Shown here: positions 55,833-63,454 of the stretch, one piece after another
Numbering within the stretch: the first letter of the stretch is position 1
Layout: every line of letters begins with the position of its first letter
DNA from: JTS-RE9 sp964649195
GTDB taxonomy: Bacteria; Planctomycetota; Phycisphaerae; Phycisphaerales; Phycisphaeraceae
Length of the DNA stretch: 64,000 nt
Assembly: GCA_964649195.1 (NCBI GenBank)
Contig: CAZYPK010000004.1
Span: forward strand, 1-64,000
Direction of reading: 5' to 3'
Notes under the pieces: model-generated
Told to the model about the DNA's origin: nothing
What the model saw: only the letters and a program-made list of their open reading frames with translations
Databases searched by the model: none
Translations under genes and position numbers: made by a program

Positions 55833-56303
55833 GCCAAGGCGATGGGCGACAAGGATGGCGTTGATTATCACTTCGTTTCACAGGGCGAGTTCAACCGCGC
55901 CCGTGACAACAATGAACTGCTCGAATGGGCCGAGGTTTATCCGGGGCTCAGTTACGGCACGCCGCGCAAGCCTGTCGAAGATGCGCTGACGCAGGGCAAA
56001 CTGATGATTCTGGAGATTGATGTGGATGGCGCGATGCAGGTGAAGGAGAAGATGCCGCAGGCGTTCTCGATCTTCGTGCTGCCGCCCAATGAGGAAGTGC
56101 TGCTGCAACGGCTTCAGGCGCGCGGACGGGACGATCATTCCGCCATTCAGCGCCGCTTCGCCAAGGCCAAGCGGGAGATCGTCAAGGCGTGGGAAAGCGG
56201 GGTCTATGACGAGTTCATCGTCAACCGCGATCTGACGCAGGCGGTGAAGGAGGCGGTTTCGCTCGTGAGTAAACGTCTGTCCAACGCTACACTGTTCTCA
56301 TGA
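55719..56303 (+). CDS. gmk: Guanylate kinase
   Basis: 194 aa. Converts GMP and ATP to GDP and ADP, an essential step of nucleotide metabolism. P-loop GPSGVGKTT at about 9-17, GMP-binding SMTTRAKAMGDKDGVDYHFVS, and LIEIDVDGAMQVKEKM-like region (ILEIDVDGAMQVKE). The lid has RLQARGRDDHSAIQRRFAKAKRE. Length normal. The stop overlaps the next start by 4 bp. The last six or so residues are less conserved. Confidence 0.95.
   Translation: MSGLLLIISGPSGVGKTTITHQVERELQGVFSVSMTTRAKAMGDKDGVDYHFVSQGEFNRARDNNELLEWAEVYPGLSYGTPRKPVEDALTQGKLMILEIDVDGAMQVKEKMPQAFSIFVLPPNEEVLLQRLQARGRDDHSAIQRRFAKAKREIVKAWESGVYDEFIVNRDLTQAVKEAVSLVSKRLSNATLFS
56288..56293 (+). promoter_or_regulatory. Putative internal -10 box TACACT
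   Basis: GCTACACT lies in the last codons of gmk, 6 nt before the ATG at 56300. It could give the HAD-fusion gene its own leaderless transcript in addition to read-through. Confidence 0.4.
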
Positions 56304-57913
56304 ACGGCGCTGTCTTCCTCGATCGCGACAACACGATCATCCACAACGATGGTGATCTGGGCGATCCTTCGCAGGTGCGATTGATCCAGGGAGCGGCCTC
56401 CGCCATCGCTTCTCTCAAGGGGCTTAACTACCGCATCATCGTCGTGACCAATCAAGGCGGCGTGGCGCGCGGCAAGTACACGGAGGCGGATGTCGATCGC
56501 GTCAATGAGAAAATCAATGAGCTGATCCGCGCCAACTCCGGCGTGTTCATCGATCGTTTTTATTACTGTCCGTATCACCCGGAGGGCACGGTCGATCGCT
56601 ATCGCCGCGATCATCCGTGGCGGAAGCCGCGGCCGGGCATGTTGCTTCAGGCGGCGCGGGATCTGGGGATCGATCTGCGGCAGTCGTGGATGATCGGCGA
56701 TCAGATGCGCGACGTGCAGGCGGGTTTTTCGGCGGGGGTCGTGCCGATTCTGCTTTCGCAGGAGGGCCTCGCGCCGCCGGCGACGAAGGCGCTGCCGCCG
56801 GGCGTGACGCCACCGCCCGATGATCGCACGGCAGCGGCGAAGATGGTGGCCATCGAACCGGTGCGGGATTATTTCATCGTCCGCAGCCTGATCGAAGCGG
56901 TGCGGCTGGTCGGCCAGAAAAGCAGGCCGACGAATGTGACTGTGGCGATGAAGACCGAGCGGATCGAAGTCATCTCCAGGCCGCTGCCTCGCGTGGCGAC
57001 GGCGATGTTTGACGCCCCCGTCACGGGAGCGCAGGAAGAAATCGAATCGATCCGGCAGACGGCGGTGGTGGTCAACGAAGCCGCCACCGAAGCCGCCGCC
57101 ACGGAGATTGACACGCCAGGCAACGCCAAACGAAAGAGCCGGAGCGAGAGAGGCAGGAGCGCCAAGGGAACGGATGGCGTCGCATCGGATGATGCCGTCG
57201 CCGCATTCGCATCACCTCTCATCAAGTCCCCTTCCACCGGCAAGGGCATCGAGGAAATCGAATCGAAGGCGGGCGATGATCCTCTGCTGACGCAGCCGCG
57301 AAAGCCAATGACCGAAGCGGCGGTTGCGGCGACGGATGGTTCGCAGGAGACTTCAAGGAGCGAATCACGATCCTCCAAGGCACACCAGCGCAGGCGATCC
57401 ACCACGAGCGAACCGGCCGCGAGTGCGGCGGCATCACCGCCGCCATCAACCGTTCCGGCGAAGCTGATCGAATCACCTTCACGCGAAGCCGCTCTGCCTG
57501 CGACCGCTGAATCGCAAAACGTGGCGCACGATGAACCGGCTCCTTCCGCAGGCAATACCCCGGCGCAGGCTTTCAGCGCAACACCTCTGTCACTTCCGCT
57601 TTCGTCTTCATCGCCGCGGCGCACGGAGCCGATGCCTGAGAACGCGACCACCCCTGTCACCGGTTCTTCGCCGATGACCGCCGAGCAGACGCTGCGTCAG
57701 ATTCTTCAGGAGCTTCGCAGCCGGCGCAAAGTCGGGGGCGAGTTCACCTATGCCGGGGTGATGGCGATCGTGCTTCAGATGGTGGCGGGCGTCTGCCTGC
57801 TGGCGGGCCTGCTCATGGGTTCGGGCGATGACGGCCTGTTCCTTCGCTGGATGGCCTGCGCGACGCTGCTGCAACTGGCCACGCTGGCGATGCTGCTGTT
57901 GCGCAGGACGTGA
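56300..57913 (+). CDS. HAD-IIIA phosphatase (GmhB-like) fused to a disordered linker and C-terminal membrane hairpin
   Basis: 537 aa against about 190 for a usual GmhB. Residues 1-165 are the phosphatase: AVFLDRDNTIIHNDGD (nucleophile D8, D10), VVTNQGGVARG, YYCPYHPEG, RKPRPGMLLQAARDLGI and WMIGDQMRDVQAG. The second zinc pair (C-x-C before RKP) is replaced by RRDHPWRKP, so the zinc loop is incomplete. Residues about 220-460 are Ala/Ser/Glu/Lys-rich and probably disordered. Two helices at the end (AGVMAIVLQMVAGVCLLAGLLM and WMACATLLQLATLAMLLL) would anchor it in the membrane. Genes for heptosyltransferase-like enzymes follow. Heptose-1,7-bisphosphate phosphatase is the likely activity. Confidence 0.78.
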   Translation: MNGAVFLDRDNTIIHNDGDLGDPSQVRLIQGAASAIASLKGLNYRIIVVTNQGGVARGKYTEADVDRVNEKINELIRANSGVFIDRFYYCPYHPEGTVDRYRRDHPWRKPRPGMLLQAARDLGIDLRQSWMIGDQMRDVQAGFSAGVVPILLSQEGLAPPATKALPPGVTPPPDDRTAAAKMVAIEPVRDYFIVRSLIEAVRLVGQKSRPTNVTVAMKTERIEVISRPLPRVATAMFDAPVTGAQEEIESIRQTAVVVNEAATEAAATEIDTPGNAKRKSRSERGRSAKGTDGVASDDAVAAFASPLIKSPSTGKGIEEIESKAGDDPLLTQPRKPMTEAAVAATDGSQETSRSESRSSKAHQRRRSTTSEPAASAAASPPPSTVPAKLIESPSREAALPATAESQNVAHDEPAPSAGNTPAQAFSATPLSLPLSSSSPRRTEPMPENATTPVTGSSPMTAEQTLRQILQELRSRRKVGGEFTYAGVMAIVLQMVAGVCLLAGLLMGSGDDGLFLRWMACATLLQLATLAMLLLRRT

Positions 57914-57931
57914 GAGTGCAGCGTCTTTCCG

Positions 57932-58060
57932 AGAGGTCAGAGATCAGAGGTCAGCTTTGAGATTTGAAATCTGAGATTTGAAATTTAAGATTTCAGTCGT
58001 CAATCATCGGCTTTCTGTTTGTCGAAGTTCCCAGGCTGACCTCTGACTTCTGATCTCCGA
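57932..58060. repeat. R6 tandem words in palindromic arms
   Basis: GAGATCAGAGGTCAGC near 57940 pairs with GCTGACCTCTGACTTCTGAT near 58035. Between them are ATTTGAAATCTGAG-type heptamers. Confidence 0.65.
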
Positions 58061-58087
58061 TCTCTGCGAGCCATGCCCCGCCTTTGC

Positions 58088-58093
58088 TATACT
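58088..58093 (+). promoter_or_regulatory. Putative -10 box TATACT
   Basis: GCTATACT is followed by 7 nt before the ATG at 58101; no ribosome binding site is visible. Confidence 0.5.
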
Positions 58094-58100
58094 CCACCGC

Positions 58101-59261
58101 ATGGCGAAGACGCCCGAGAGATCGCAGCACGCCCCCTCCGAACGATTGTTGGTGGTCATGCCCACCACCCTGGCGGATGTGGTGATGGCCACCCCGACGC
58201 TGCGCGCCTTTCGCCGGCTTTATCCCCAGGCCCGCATCACCGCCCTGATCCGGCGTCACCTGCGACCGCTGCTCGACGGCTGCCCCTGGATCGACCGCAC
58301 GGTCAGCGCCAGGCAGAAGAACAAGCACGCCCCGACCGCCAAACGCACCGGCCCCATCAAGCTCGCCGCCCGGCTGGCCAGCGCCAGGTTCGACACCGCC
58401 GTCCTGCTCCCCGAAGGATTGCGGGCCGCCCTGTTGGTGCGGCTGGCGGGCATTCCCCGCCGCGTCGGTTACGACCGCAGCGGACGCAGCGGCGTGCTCA
58501 CCGATCGCCTGCTTCACCGCAGGCTCAAAGGCAGGCTCGTCCCCATCGCCACGCGCGAGCTCTACCTGGGCCTGGCCCGCTACCTGGGCGCCATCGATCC
58601 CGATCCGGCCATGCAACTGTTCACCCGTGAAGAAGATGACCGGCACGTGGCCGGCCTGCTCGCCGCATGGGGCGTGCGGGGTGAAAAGGATCCTGCAACC
58701 GGTTTGTCAAATCGCCCGCTGATCGTGCTCGTGCCCGGCGCGGGCAACGAGCAGCGGAAGATGTGGCCGGCCGGCCGCTTTGCGGAACTGGCCGATCGCT
58801 GCGCTTCGCAGTTCAACGCCGTCGTCGCGGTCAGCGGTTCGCCTGCGGAACGGCCGATTCTCGATCAGGTGAAGAAGCACGCGGGCGGGCCGGTGATCGA
58901 TCTGCCTGCGATGGGCGTCGATCTGTCGCTGCTCAAGAGCGTCATCAGGCAGAGCCGACTGGTCATCACCAACGACACCGGCCCCAGGCAGATGGCCGCC
59001 GCCCTGGGCACGCCGGCGGTGACGCTCTTTGCCGACGATGATCGCCGATGGTCGGACACCGGCGTGCATCACGAGAGACACGTTCTGCCCGCCGCGGAAG
59101 CGGCAACCGCCTCGCCCTCACGATCCGACCCCCGTCATCCGCTGCACGTCATCTCCGTCGATGAAGTCATTGCCCACGTGCAGCAGGCCCTGTCGCAACC
59201 CGGAATCGCGGCCGATTCACCCGCCTCCCCCGCCACCTTCGCCCACCACCCGCAGGCATGA
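58101..59261 (+). CDS. GT9 heptosyltransferase-like enzyme
   Basis: 386 aa. Family 9 glycosyltransferase pattern: LLVVMPTTLADVVMATPTLRAFRRLYP at the N-terminus, VLLPEGLRAALLVRLAGIPRRVGYDRSGRSGVLTDRL, LIVLVPGAGNEQRKMWPAGRFAELAD, and the donor-site motif VITNDTGPRQMAAALGTPAVTLFA, where heptosyltransferases have TNDSGPMHxAAA. It adds heptose or a related sugar to the inner core of lipopolysaccharide at the cytoplasmic face. The next gene overlaps its stop by 4 bp, so the two are coupled. Confidence 0.85.
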   Translation: MAKTPERSQHAPSERLLVVMPTTLADVVMATPTLRAFRRLYPQARITALIRRHLRPLLDGCPWIDRTVSARQKNKHAPTAKRTGPIKLAARLASARFDTAVLLPEGLRAALLVRLAGIPRRVGYDRSGRSGVLTDRLLHRRLKGRLVPIATRELYLGLARYLGAIDPDPAMQLFTREEDDRHVAGLLAAWGVRGEKDPATGLSNRPLIVLVPGAGNEQRKMWPAGRFAELADRCASQFNAVVAVSGSPAERPILDQVKKHAGGPVIDLPAMGVDLSLLKSVIRQSRLVITNDTGPRQMAAALGTPAVTLFADDDRRWSDTGVHHERHVLPAAEAATASPSRSDPRHPLHVISVDEVIAHVQQALSQPGIAADSPASPATFAHHPQA

Positions 59262-60421
59262 ACATCGCCATCGCCATCGAGCGGTTCGATCCCCTGGCCT
59301 CGGGCATCGAACGATCCACCCATCAGATCGCCACCCACCTGATCGGCAAAGGCCATCGCGTGGCCGTCATCACCGGCGAGGCGCCGCCGGACCTCACGCT
59401 CGACGGCGGAGAAATCATCAACGGAAACACCGTCAACTTCCGCCATCGCGTCAGCGTCTCGGCATTCGCCCGATGGGCGCCATCGGCCTTGGCCCGGCAA
59501 CAGGCCGACATCACGCTCTCCATGTCGATGGCCTGCCCCGCCATGCTCGTCGCGCCGCGCCAAGGGCTGCTGGCGGAACGGATCAAACGCGAAGCGGCCG
59601 CCGGCAACGTGCCACCATCGAAGATGCGCAGCGCCGCATGGCAATGGCTCAATCTGCCCCGGCAAGTCAGCCTCAAGCGGGAGCGCGCGACAGCAGGCAA
59701 CCCCGTCATTCGCAGGTTCATCGCCATCAGTCGTTACGTCGCCAGGCAACTGGAGGAACATCACGACATCCCGCGCGACATGATCGAGCTGATCCCCAAC
59801 GCATCGGAGTTGCCGGTGGTTTCCAACGAGCAGCGCATCAGCCATCGCAGGCGAATTCGATCGGGCTTTCAGGTCGCCGAGGACGCCCTCACCCTGCTCT
59901 TTTTCGCCCAGCACAACTCCCGGCTCAAGGGCATCGATCCCCTGCTGCCGGCGCTGCGCAAGCTCATCGATCAGGGAAGCAACATCACCCTGCTGCTGGC
60001 CGGCCACATCCCCTACCGCGATCAACTGCACATCGCCCGGCTGAACCTCCGCCGGCAGGTTCGCATGATCGGTCCGACGAATCAGATCGCCGAGCTGCTG
60101 TGCGCCACCGACATCACAGCCATGCCTTCGTTCTTCGATCCGTCCGGCAAAATCGTGATCGAGTCGCTGATGATGGGCGTGCCGGTGGTGACCAGCCGAT
60201 ACAACGGCGCCGGCGACTTTCTGCATGATGAAGCCGGAAAGGCTTCCGGCCGGATCATCGAAAACCCCGCCGACACCGATGAACTCGCCGCCGCCATCGC
60301 TTCGTTCATCAGTCCCGAATCGCGCCTTGCCTGCCACCAATATGCAGCCCGCTGGCGGGAACAGCTTGCCATGTCGCGGCACGTCGATCAGCTTGAATCG
60401 CTGATGCTGGATTCTGTTTGA
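59258..60421 (+). CDS. GT4 glycosyltransferase, probably of the LPS core
   Basis: 387 aa. N-terminal acceptor domain: NIAIAIERFDPLASGIERSTHQIA and ATHLIGKGHRVAVITGEAPP; donor domain: IPNASELPVV, LFFAQHNSRLKGIDPLLPAL, LLLAGHIPYRDQL, VRMIGPTNQIAELL, MPSFFDPSGKIVIESLMMGVPVVTSRYNGAGDFL. The pattern resembles WaaG/RfaG-type glucosyltransferases. The last three codons and stop (Asp-Ser-Val-stop) are R4 repeat sequence, so the native C-terminus has been slightly changed. It is coupled to the GT9 gene. Confidence 0.82.
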   Translation: MNIAIAIERFDPLASGIERSTHQIATHLIGKGHRVAVITGEAPPDLTLDGGEIINGNTVNFRHRVSVSAFARWAPSALARQQADITLSMSMACPAMLVAPRQGLLAERIKREAAAGNVPPSKMRSAAWQWLNLPRQVSLKRERATAGNPVIRRFIAISRYVARQLEEHHDIPRDMIELIPNASELPVVSNEQRISHRRRIRSGFQVAEDALTLLFFAQHNSRLKGIDPLLPALRKLIDQGSNITLLLAGHIPYRDQLHIARLNLRRQVRMIGPTNQIAELLCATDITAMPSFFDPSGKIVIESLMMGVPVVTSRYNGAGDFLHDEAGKASGRIIENPADTDELAAAIASFISPESRLACHQYAARWREQLAMSRHVDQLESLMLDSV

Positions 60422-60513
60422 TTGCGTTTTTTTGTTCTTGGAGCTTGTTTGGAGTTTGAGATTTGTCATTTGGAACTTCCAACAGAGTGGGGGCCGAGAA
60501 TTAAACGACCCTG
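60409..60513. repeat. R4 element, copy 4 (right half)
   Basis: From GGATTCTGTTTGATTGCG through TTTGTCATTTGGAACTTCC to AATTAAACGACCCTG. The left half is missing; the element is fused to the 3' end of the GT4 gene. Confidence 0.78.
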
Positions 60514-60633
60514 TTCCGGGCCTCGTTCTCCGTTGCCCGCGCGATCGACGATTGCTACCTTACCGCTTCGCCGCGATCGGTCACACGCCGGCGAATCCTT
60601 ATTTCACCGGACCTTTCGTCGAGGAGTCTTTCC

Positions 60634-61824
60634 ATGTCCAAACCCTGCAACGTCGCTCTCGTGGGTACGAAGTTCATGGGCCGTGCCCATTCCAATGCGT
60701 GGCTGAAGGTCGCCAAGTTTTTCGAACTGCCTCTCGATCCGGTGATGCACACGCTCATCGCCCGCAACCCGCAGGAGACCGCCGCGTTTGCCGCCCGGTG
60801 GGGCTGGAAGAGTTTCACCACCGACTGGAAGGCTGCGCTGAAGAATCCTGAGATCACGCTCGTCGATGTCACCACGCCCAACAACGCCCACCGCGATCTC
60901 TCCATCGCGGCGCTCGAAGCCGGCAAGCACGTCGCCTGCGAAAAGCCGCTCGCCGCTTCGCTCTCGGACGCCAGGGCGATGATGGATGCCGCGAAGAAGG
61001 CGAAGAAATCTCAAACCTTTGTCTGGTACAACTACCGCCGCTGCCCCGCCGTGGCCCTGGCGCATCAGCTCGTCAAGGAAGGCCGGCTCGGCCGCATCTA
61101 TCAGATTCGCGGCTCCTATCTTCAGGACTGGGCCGGCCCCGACACGCCGCTGATGTGGCGCTTCCAGGGCGATGTCGCAGGCTCCGGGGCGCTGGGCGAT
61201 CTGCTGGCCCACACCATCGATGCCGCCAGGTTCATCACCGGCGACGAGATCAGCCAGGTCATCGGCGCGGCGATGGAGACCGTCATCAAGGAGCGCGTCA
61301 TCCTCGAATCCACCGGCGGCGAAATCTCCGGCCGAGGCGCGAAAACCGCCGTGAAAAAAGGCAAATCCACCGTCGATGACATCTCCCTCTTCCTCGCCAA
61401 AACCAAAAGCGGCGCGCTCTGCACCTTCGAGGCCACCCGCCTCTCCACCGGCTACAAAAACCAGAACCGCCTGGAAATCCACGGCGACAAGGGTGCCATC
61501 CGCTTCGGCTTCGAACGCATGAACGAACTGGACTTCTACGACAACACCCTCGAAGAAAAAGTGCAAGGCTGGAACACCATCAACGTCACCAACGGCGGCG
61601 CAGGCCACCCCTATGCCGGCGCGTGGTGGCCCGTCGCCCACGTGCTCGGCTACGAGCACAGCTTCGTCAACATGGCCGCCGACATCGTGAAAGCCATCGG
61701 CGGCGAAAAGCCCGTCGTCCCGCTGCCGAGTTTCGCGGACGCCTACGAAACCCAGCGCGTGCTGGAGGCGGTGACGATCAGCGCGAAGAACCGCGGGCCG
61801 GTGAAGTTGTCGGAAGTGAAGTGA
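60634..61824 (+). CDS. Gfo/Idh/MocA-family oxidoreductase
   Basis: 396 aa. Rossmann start NVALVGTKFMGRAHSNAW, then TLVDVTTPNNAHRDLSIAALEAGKHVACEKPLAAS with the EKP motif at about 108. The C-terminal domain has YNYRRCPAVALAHQLV, GSGALGDLLAHTIDAARFITGDEI (catalytic/metal H-x3-D-x3 pattern) and DDISLFLAKTKSGALCTFEATR. The substrate is probably a sugar acid or inositol-type compound. GAGGAG precedes the ATG. A second member of the family follows after the four-helix-bundle insert, and their leaders share GGAGTCTTYCCATG. Confidence 0.9.
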   Translation: MSKPCNVALVGTKFMGRAHSNAWLKVAKFFELPLDPVMHTLIARNPQETAAFAARWGWKSFTTDWKAALKNPEITLVDVTTPNNAHRDLSIAALEAGKHVACEKPLAASLSDARAMMDAAKKAKKSQTFVWYNYRRCPAVALAHQLVKEGRLGRIYQIRGSYLQDWAGPDTPLMWRFQGDVAGSGALGDLLAHTIDAARFITGDEISQVIGAAMETVIKERVILESTGGEISGRGAKTAVKKGKSTVDDISLFLAKTKSGALCTFEATRLSTGYKNQNRLEIHGDKGAIRFGFERMNELDFYDNTLEEKVQGWNTINVTNGGAGHPYAGAWWPVAHVLGYEHSFVNMAADIVKAIGGEKPVVPLPSFADAYETQRVLEAVTISAKNRGPVKLSEVK

Positions 61825-61830
61825 GAGAAG

Positions 61831-61868
61831 AGAGGGCCTAGGGAGGAGGGCCTGGGGCCTAGGGGGGA
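61831..61868. repeat. Left inverted repeat of the four-helix-bundle unit
   Basis: GAGGGCCTAGGGAGGAGGGCC then TGGGGCCTAGGGGGG; pairs with 62316-62351 over about 30 bp with one mismatch. Confidence 0.8.
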
Positions 61869-61894
61869 GAGGATTTGGGCGGATATATCAGGAC

Positions 61895-62281
61895 ATGACG
61901 ACCTATGGGGTACGTGCGATGGCTGACGCTCCTGGGCAGTTTCGGAATCTGATTGCATGGCGGAAATCCTACGCACTTTCACTGTTGGTGTATCAGTCCA
62001 CGAAAGCGTTCCCGGCAGAAGAAAAATATGGATTGACACAGCAGATTCGCCGGTCAGCCGTGAGCGTCCCCAGCAACATCGCTGAAGGTTGGGGACGAGG
62101 TTCACGAGTTGACTATGTGCGGTTCCTCTGCATCGCCCGTGGTTCGTTGTATGAACTGGACACCCAACTCAATCTCGCCCGTGATCTGGACATCCTCAAG
62201 TCGGCGGAGGATCTTTTTGAATTGTTGAACGAAACCCAACGAGTCCTCAACGGTCTGATCCGTTCACTCCAGTCAGAATAG
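61895..62281 (+). CDS. Four-helix-bundle protein (23S rRNA IVS family, TIGR02436-like)
   Basis: 128 aa (ATG 61895; ATG 61919 also possible). The conserved pattern FRNLIAWRKSYALSLLVYQSTKAFPAEEKYGLTQQIRRSAVSVPSNIAEGWGRGSRVDYVRFLCIARGSLYELDTQLNLA is diagnostic of the small four-helix-bundle proteins first described from 23S rRNA intervening sequences. They form pentamers and their role is not known. The gene sits between two Gfo/Idh/MocA genes and is bracketed by inverted repeats, as if inserted as a unit. Confidence 0.85.
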   Translation: MTTYGVRAMADAPGQFRNLIAWRKSYALSLLVYQSTKAFPAEEKYGLTQQIRRSAVSVPSNIAEGWGRGSRVDYVRFLCIARGSLYELDTQLNLARDLDILKSAEDLFELLNETQRVLNGLIRSLQSE

Positions 62282-62315
62282 AAACGTCATTCTTCAGACC
62301 TTCTTCATCCCTTCA

Positions 62316-62351
62316 CCTAGGCCCTAGGCCCTCCTCCCTAGGCCCTGCCCC
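62316..62351. repeat. Right inverted repeat of the four-helix-bundle unit
   Basis: CCTAGGCCCTAGGCCCTCC then TCCCTAGGCCCTGCCCC; complement of the left arm. It ends just before the AAGGAG site of the next gene. Confidence 0.8.
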
Positions 62352-62363
62352 AAGGAGTCTTCC

Positions 62364-63401
62364 ATGCCCGTCAAATACGGAATCATCGGCTGCGGCGCGA
62401 TCGGTCAGCGCCGTCACATTCCCGAGTGTCACGCCAACCCACACAGCGTTGTCGCTGCGCTTTGCGATCCCAATGAGCAGCGCGTCGCCGAACTTGCCGC
62501 CAAGTACGGCGCCGTCGGCTACACCGATTACAAAAAAATGCTCAAGGAGGCGGACATCGACGCCGTCGTCGTCTGCGGCCCCAATGCGGTGCATGCTCCG
62601 CAGTCGATCGACGCCCTCAAAGCCGGCAAGCATGTGCTCTGCGAGAAGCCGATGGCGACCAGCCGCGCCGATGCGAAGAAGATGCTCGATGCCGCGAAGA
62701 AGAGCGGCAAGTATCTCATGATCGGCCTCAACCAGCGGCTCATGCCCGCCCATGTCCGCGCCAAGGAAATCCTCGCCGCCGGCAAGCTCGGCAAGGTCCT
62801 CGCCTTCCGCACCGCCTTCCAGCATCCCGGCCCCGACGGCTGGTCCGTCGATGGCGCCAGGAGCTGGTTCTTCGACAAGGCCGCCGCCTTCATGGGCGCC
62901 ACCGGCGACCTGGGCGTCCACAAGGCCGACCTGCTCCGCTGGCTGCTCGGACAGGAGTTCACCGAGGTCGGCGGATTCATCACCACCCTCGACAAACGCG
63001 ATGGCAAGGGCAGGCTCATCCCCCTCGATGACAACGCCTACCTGACCTTGAAAACCACCGGAGGCATCGTCGGCTCCATGATCGTCTCCTGGACCAACTA
63101 CGGCGCCGAGGAAAACTACACCGTCATCATGTGCGACAACGGCGTCCTCAAAATCGGCGCCGATCCCGCCTGGGGCGTCATCGTCGAATACAAAAACGGC
63201 GACCGCGAGCAGCACAAGGTCGGCGAAATGTCCACCAACACCAAACAGGTCGCCTCGGGCATCATCGACTCCTTCACCGCCGACATCCTCGCCAGAAAAA
63301 AACCGGAGATCGACGGCTTCGAAGGCTACCAGTCACTCAACGTCATCCTCACCGCAATGGAAGCCGCCAAGGCCGGCAAATCGCTGAAGATCGGCAAATA
63401 A
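62364..63401 (+). CDS. Gfo/Idh/MocA-family oxidoreductase
   Basis: 345 aa. N-terminal KYGIIGCGAIGQRRHIPE, AVVVCGPNAVHAPQSIDALKAGKHVLCEKPMA with EKP at about 94, then NQRLMPAHVRAKEILAAGKLGKVLAFRTAFQHPGPDGW. The C-terminal domain has ATGDLGVHKADLLRWLLGQ with the catalytic histidine (DLGVHKAD). AAGGAGTCTTCC precedes the ATG. This is one of three family members in the window; the two in this cluster may act in sequence on the same sugar derivative, which is inference. Confidence 0.9.
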   Translation: MPVKYGIIGCGAIGQRRHIPECHANPHSVVAALCDPNEQRVAELAAKYGAVGYTDYKKMLKEADIDAVVVCGPNAVHAPQSIDALKAGKHVLCEKPMATSRADAKKMLDAAKKSGKYLMIGLNQRLMPAHVRAKEILAAGKLGKVLAFRTAFQHPGPDGWSVDGARSWFFDKAAAFMGATGDLGVHKADLLRWLLGQEFTEVGGFITTLDKRDGKGRLIPLDDNAYLTLKTTGGIVGSMIVSWTNYGAEENYTVIMCDNGVLKIGADPAWGVIVEYKNGDREQHKVGEMSTNTKQVASGIIDSFTADILARKKPEIDGFEGYQSLNVILTAMEAAKAGKSLKIGK

Positions 63402-63424
63402 GCAATGAATGTGAAATGCACCCC

Positions 63425-63454
63425 AAGCCCACGGACTCCCGTCCGTGGGTTTTT
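63425..63454 (+). terminator. R5 hairpin terminator between convergent genes
   Basis: CCCACGGAC and GTCCGTGGG arms with a TCCC loop, then TTTTT at 63450-63454. This is the intact form of the hairpin that is split at 45.9 kb. Confidence 0.8.
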
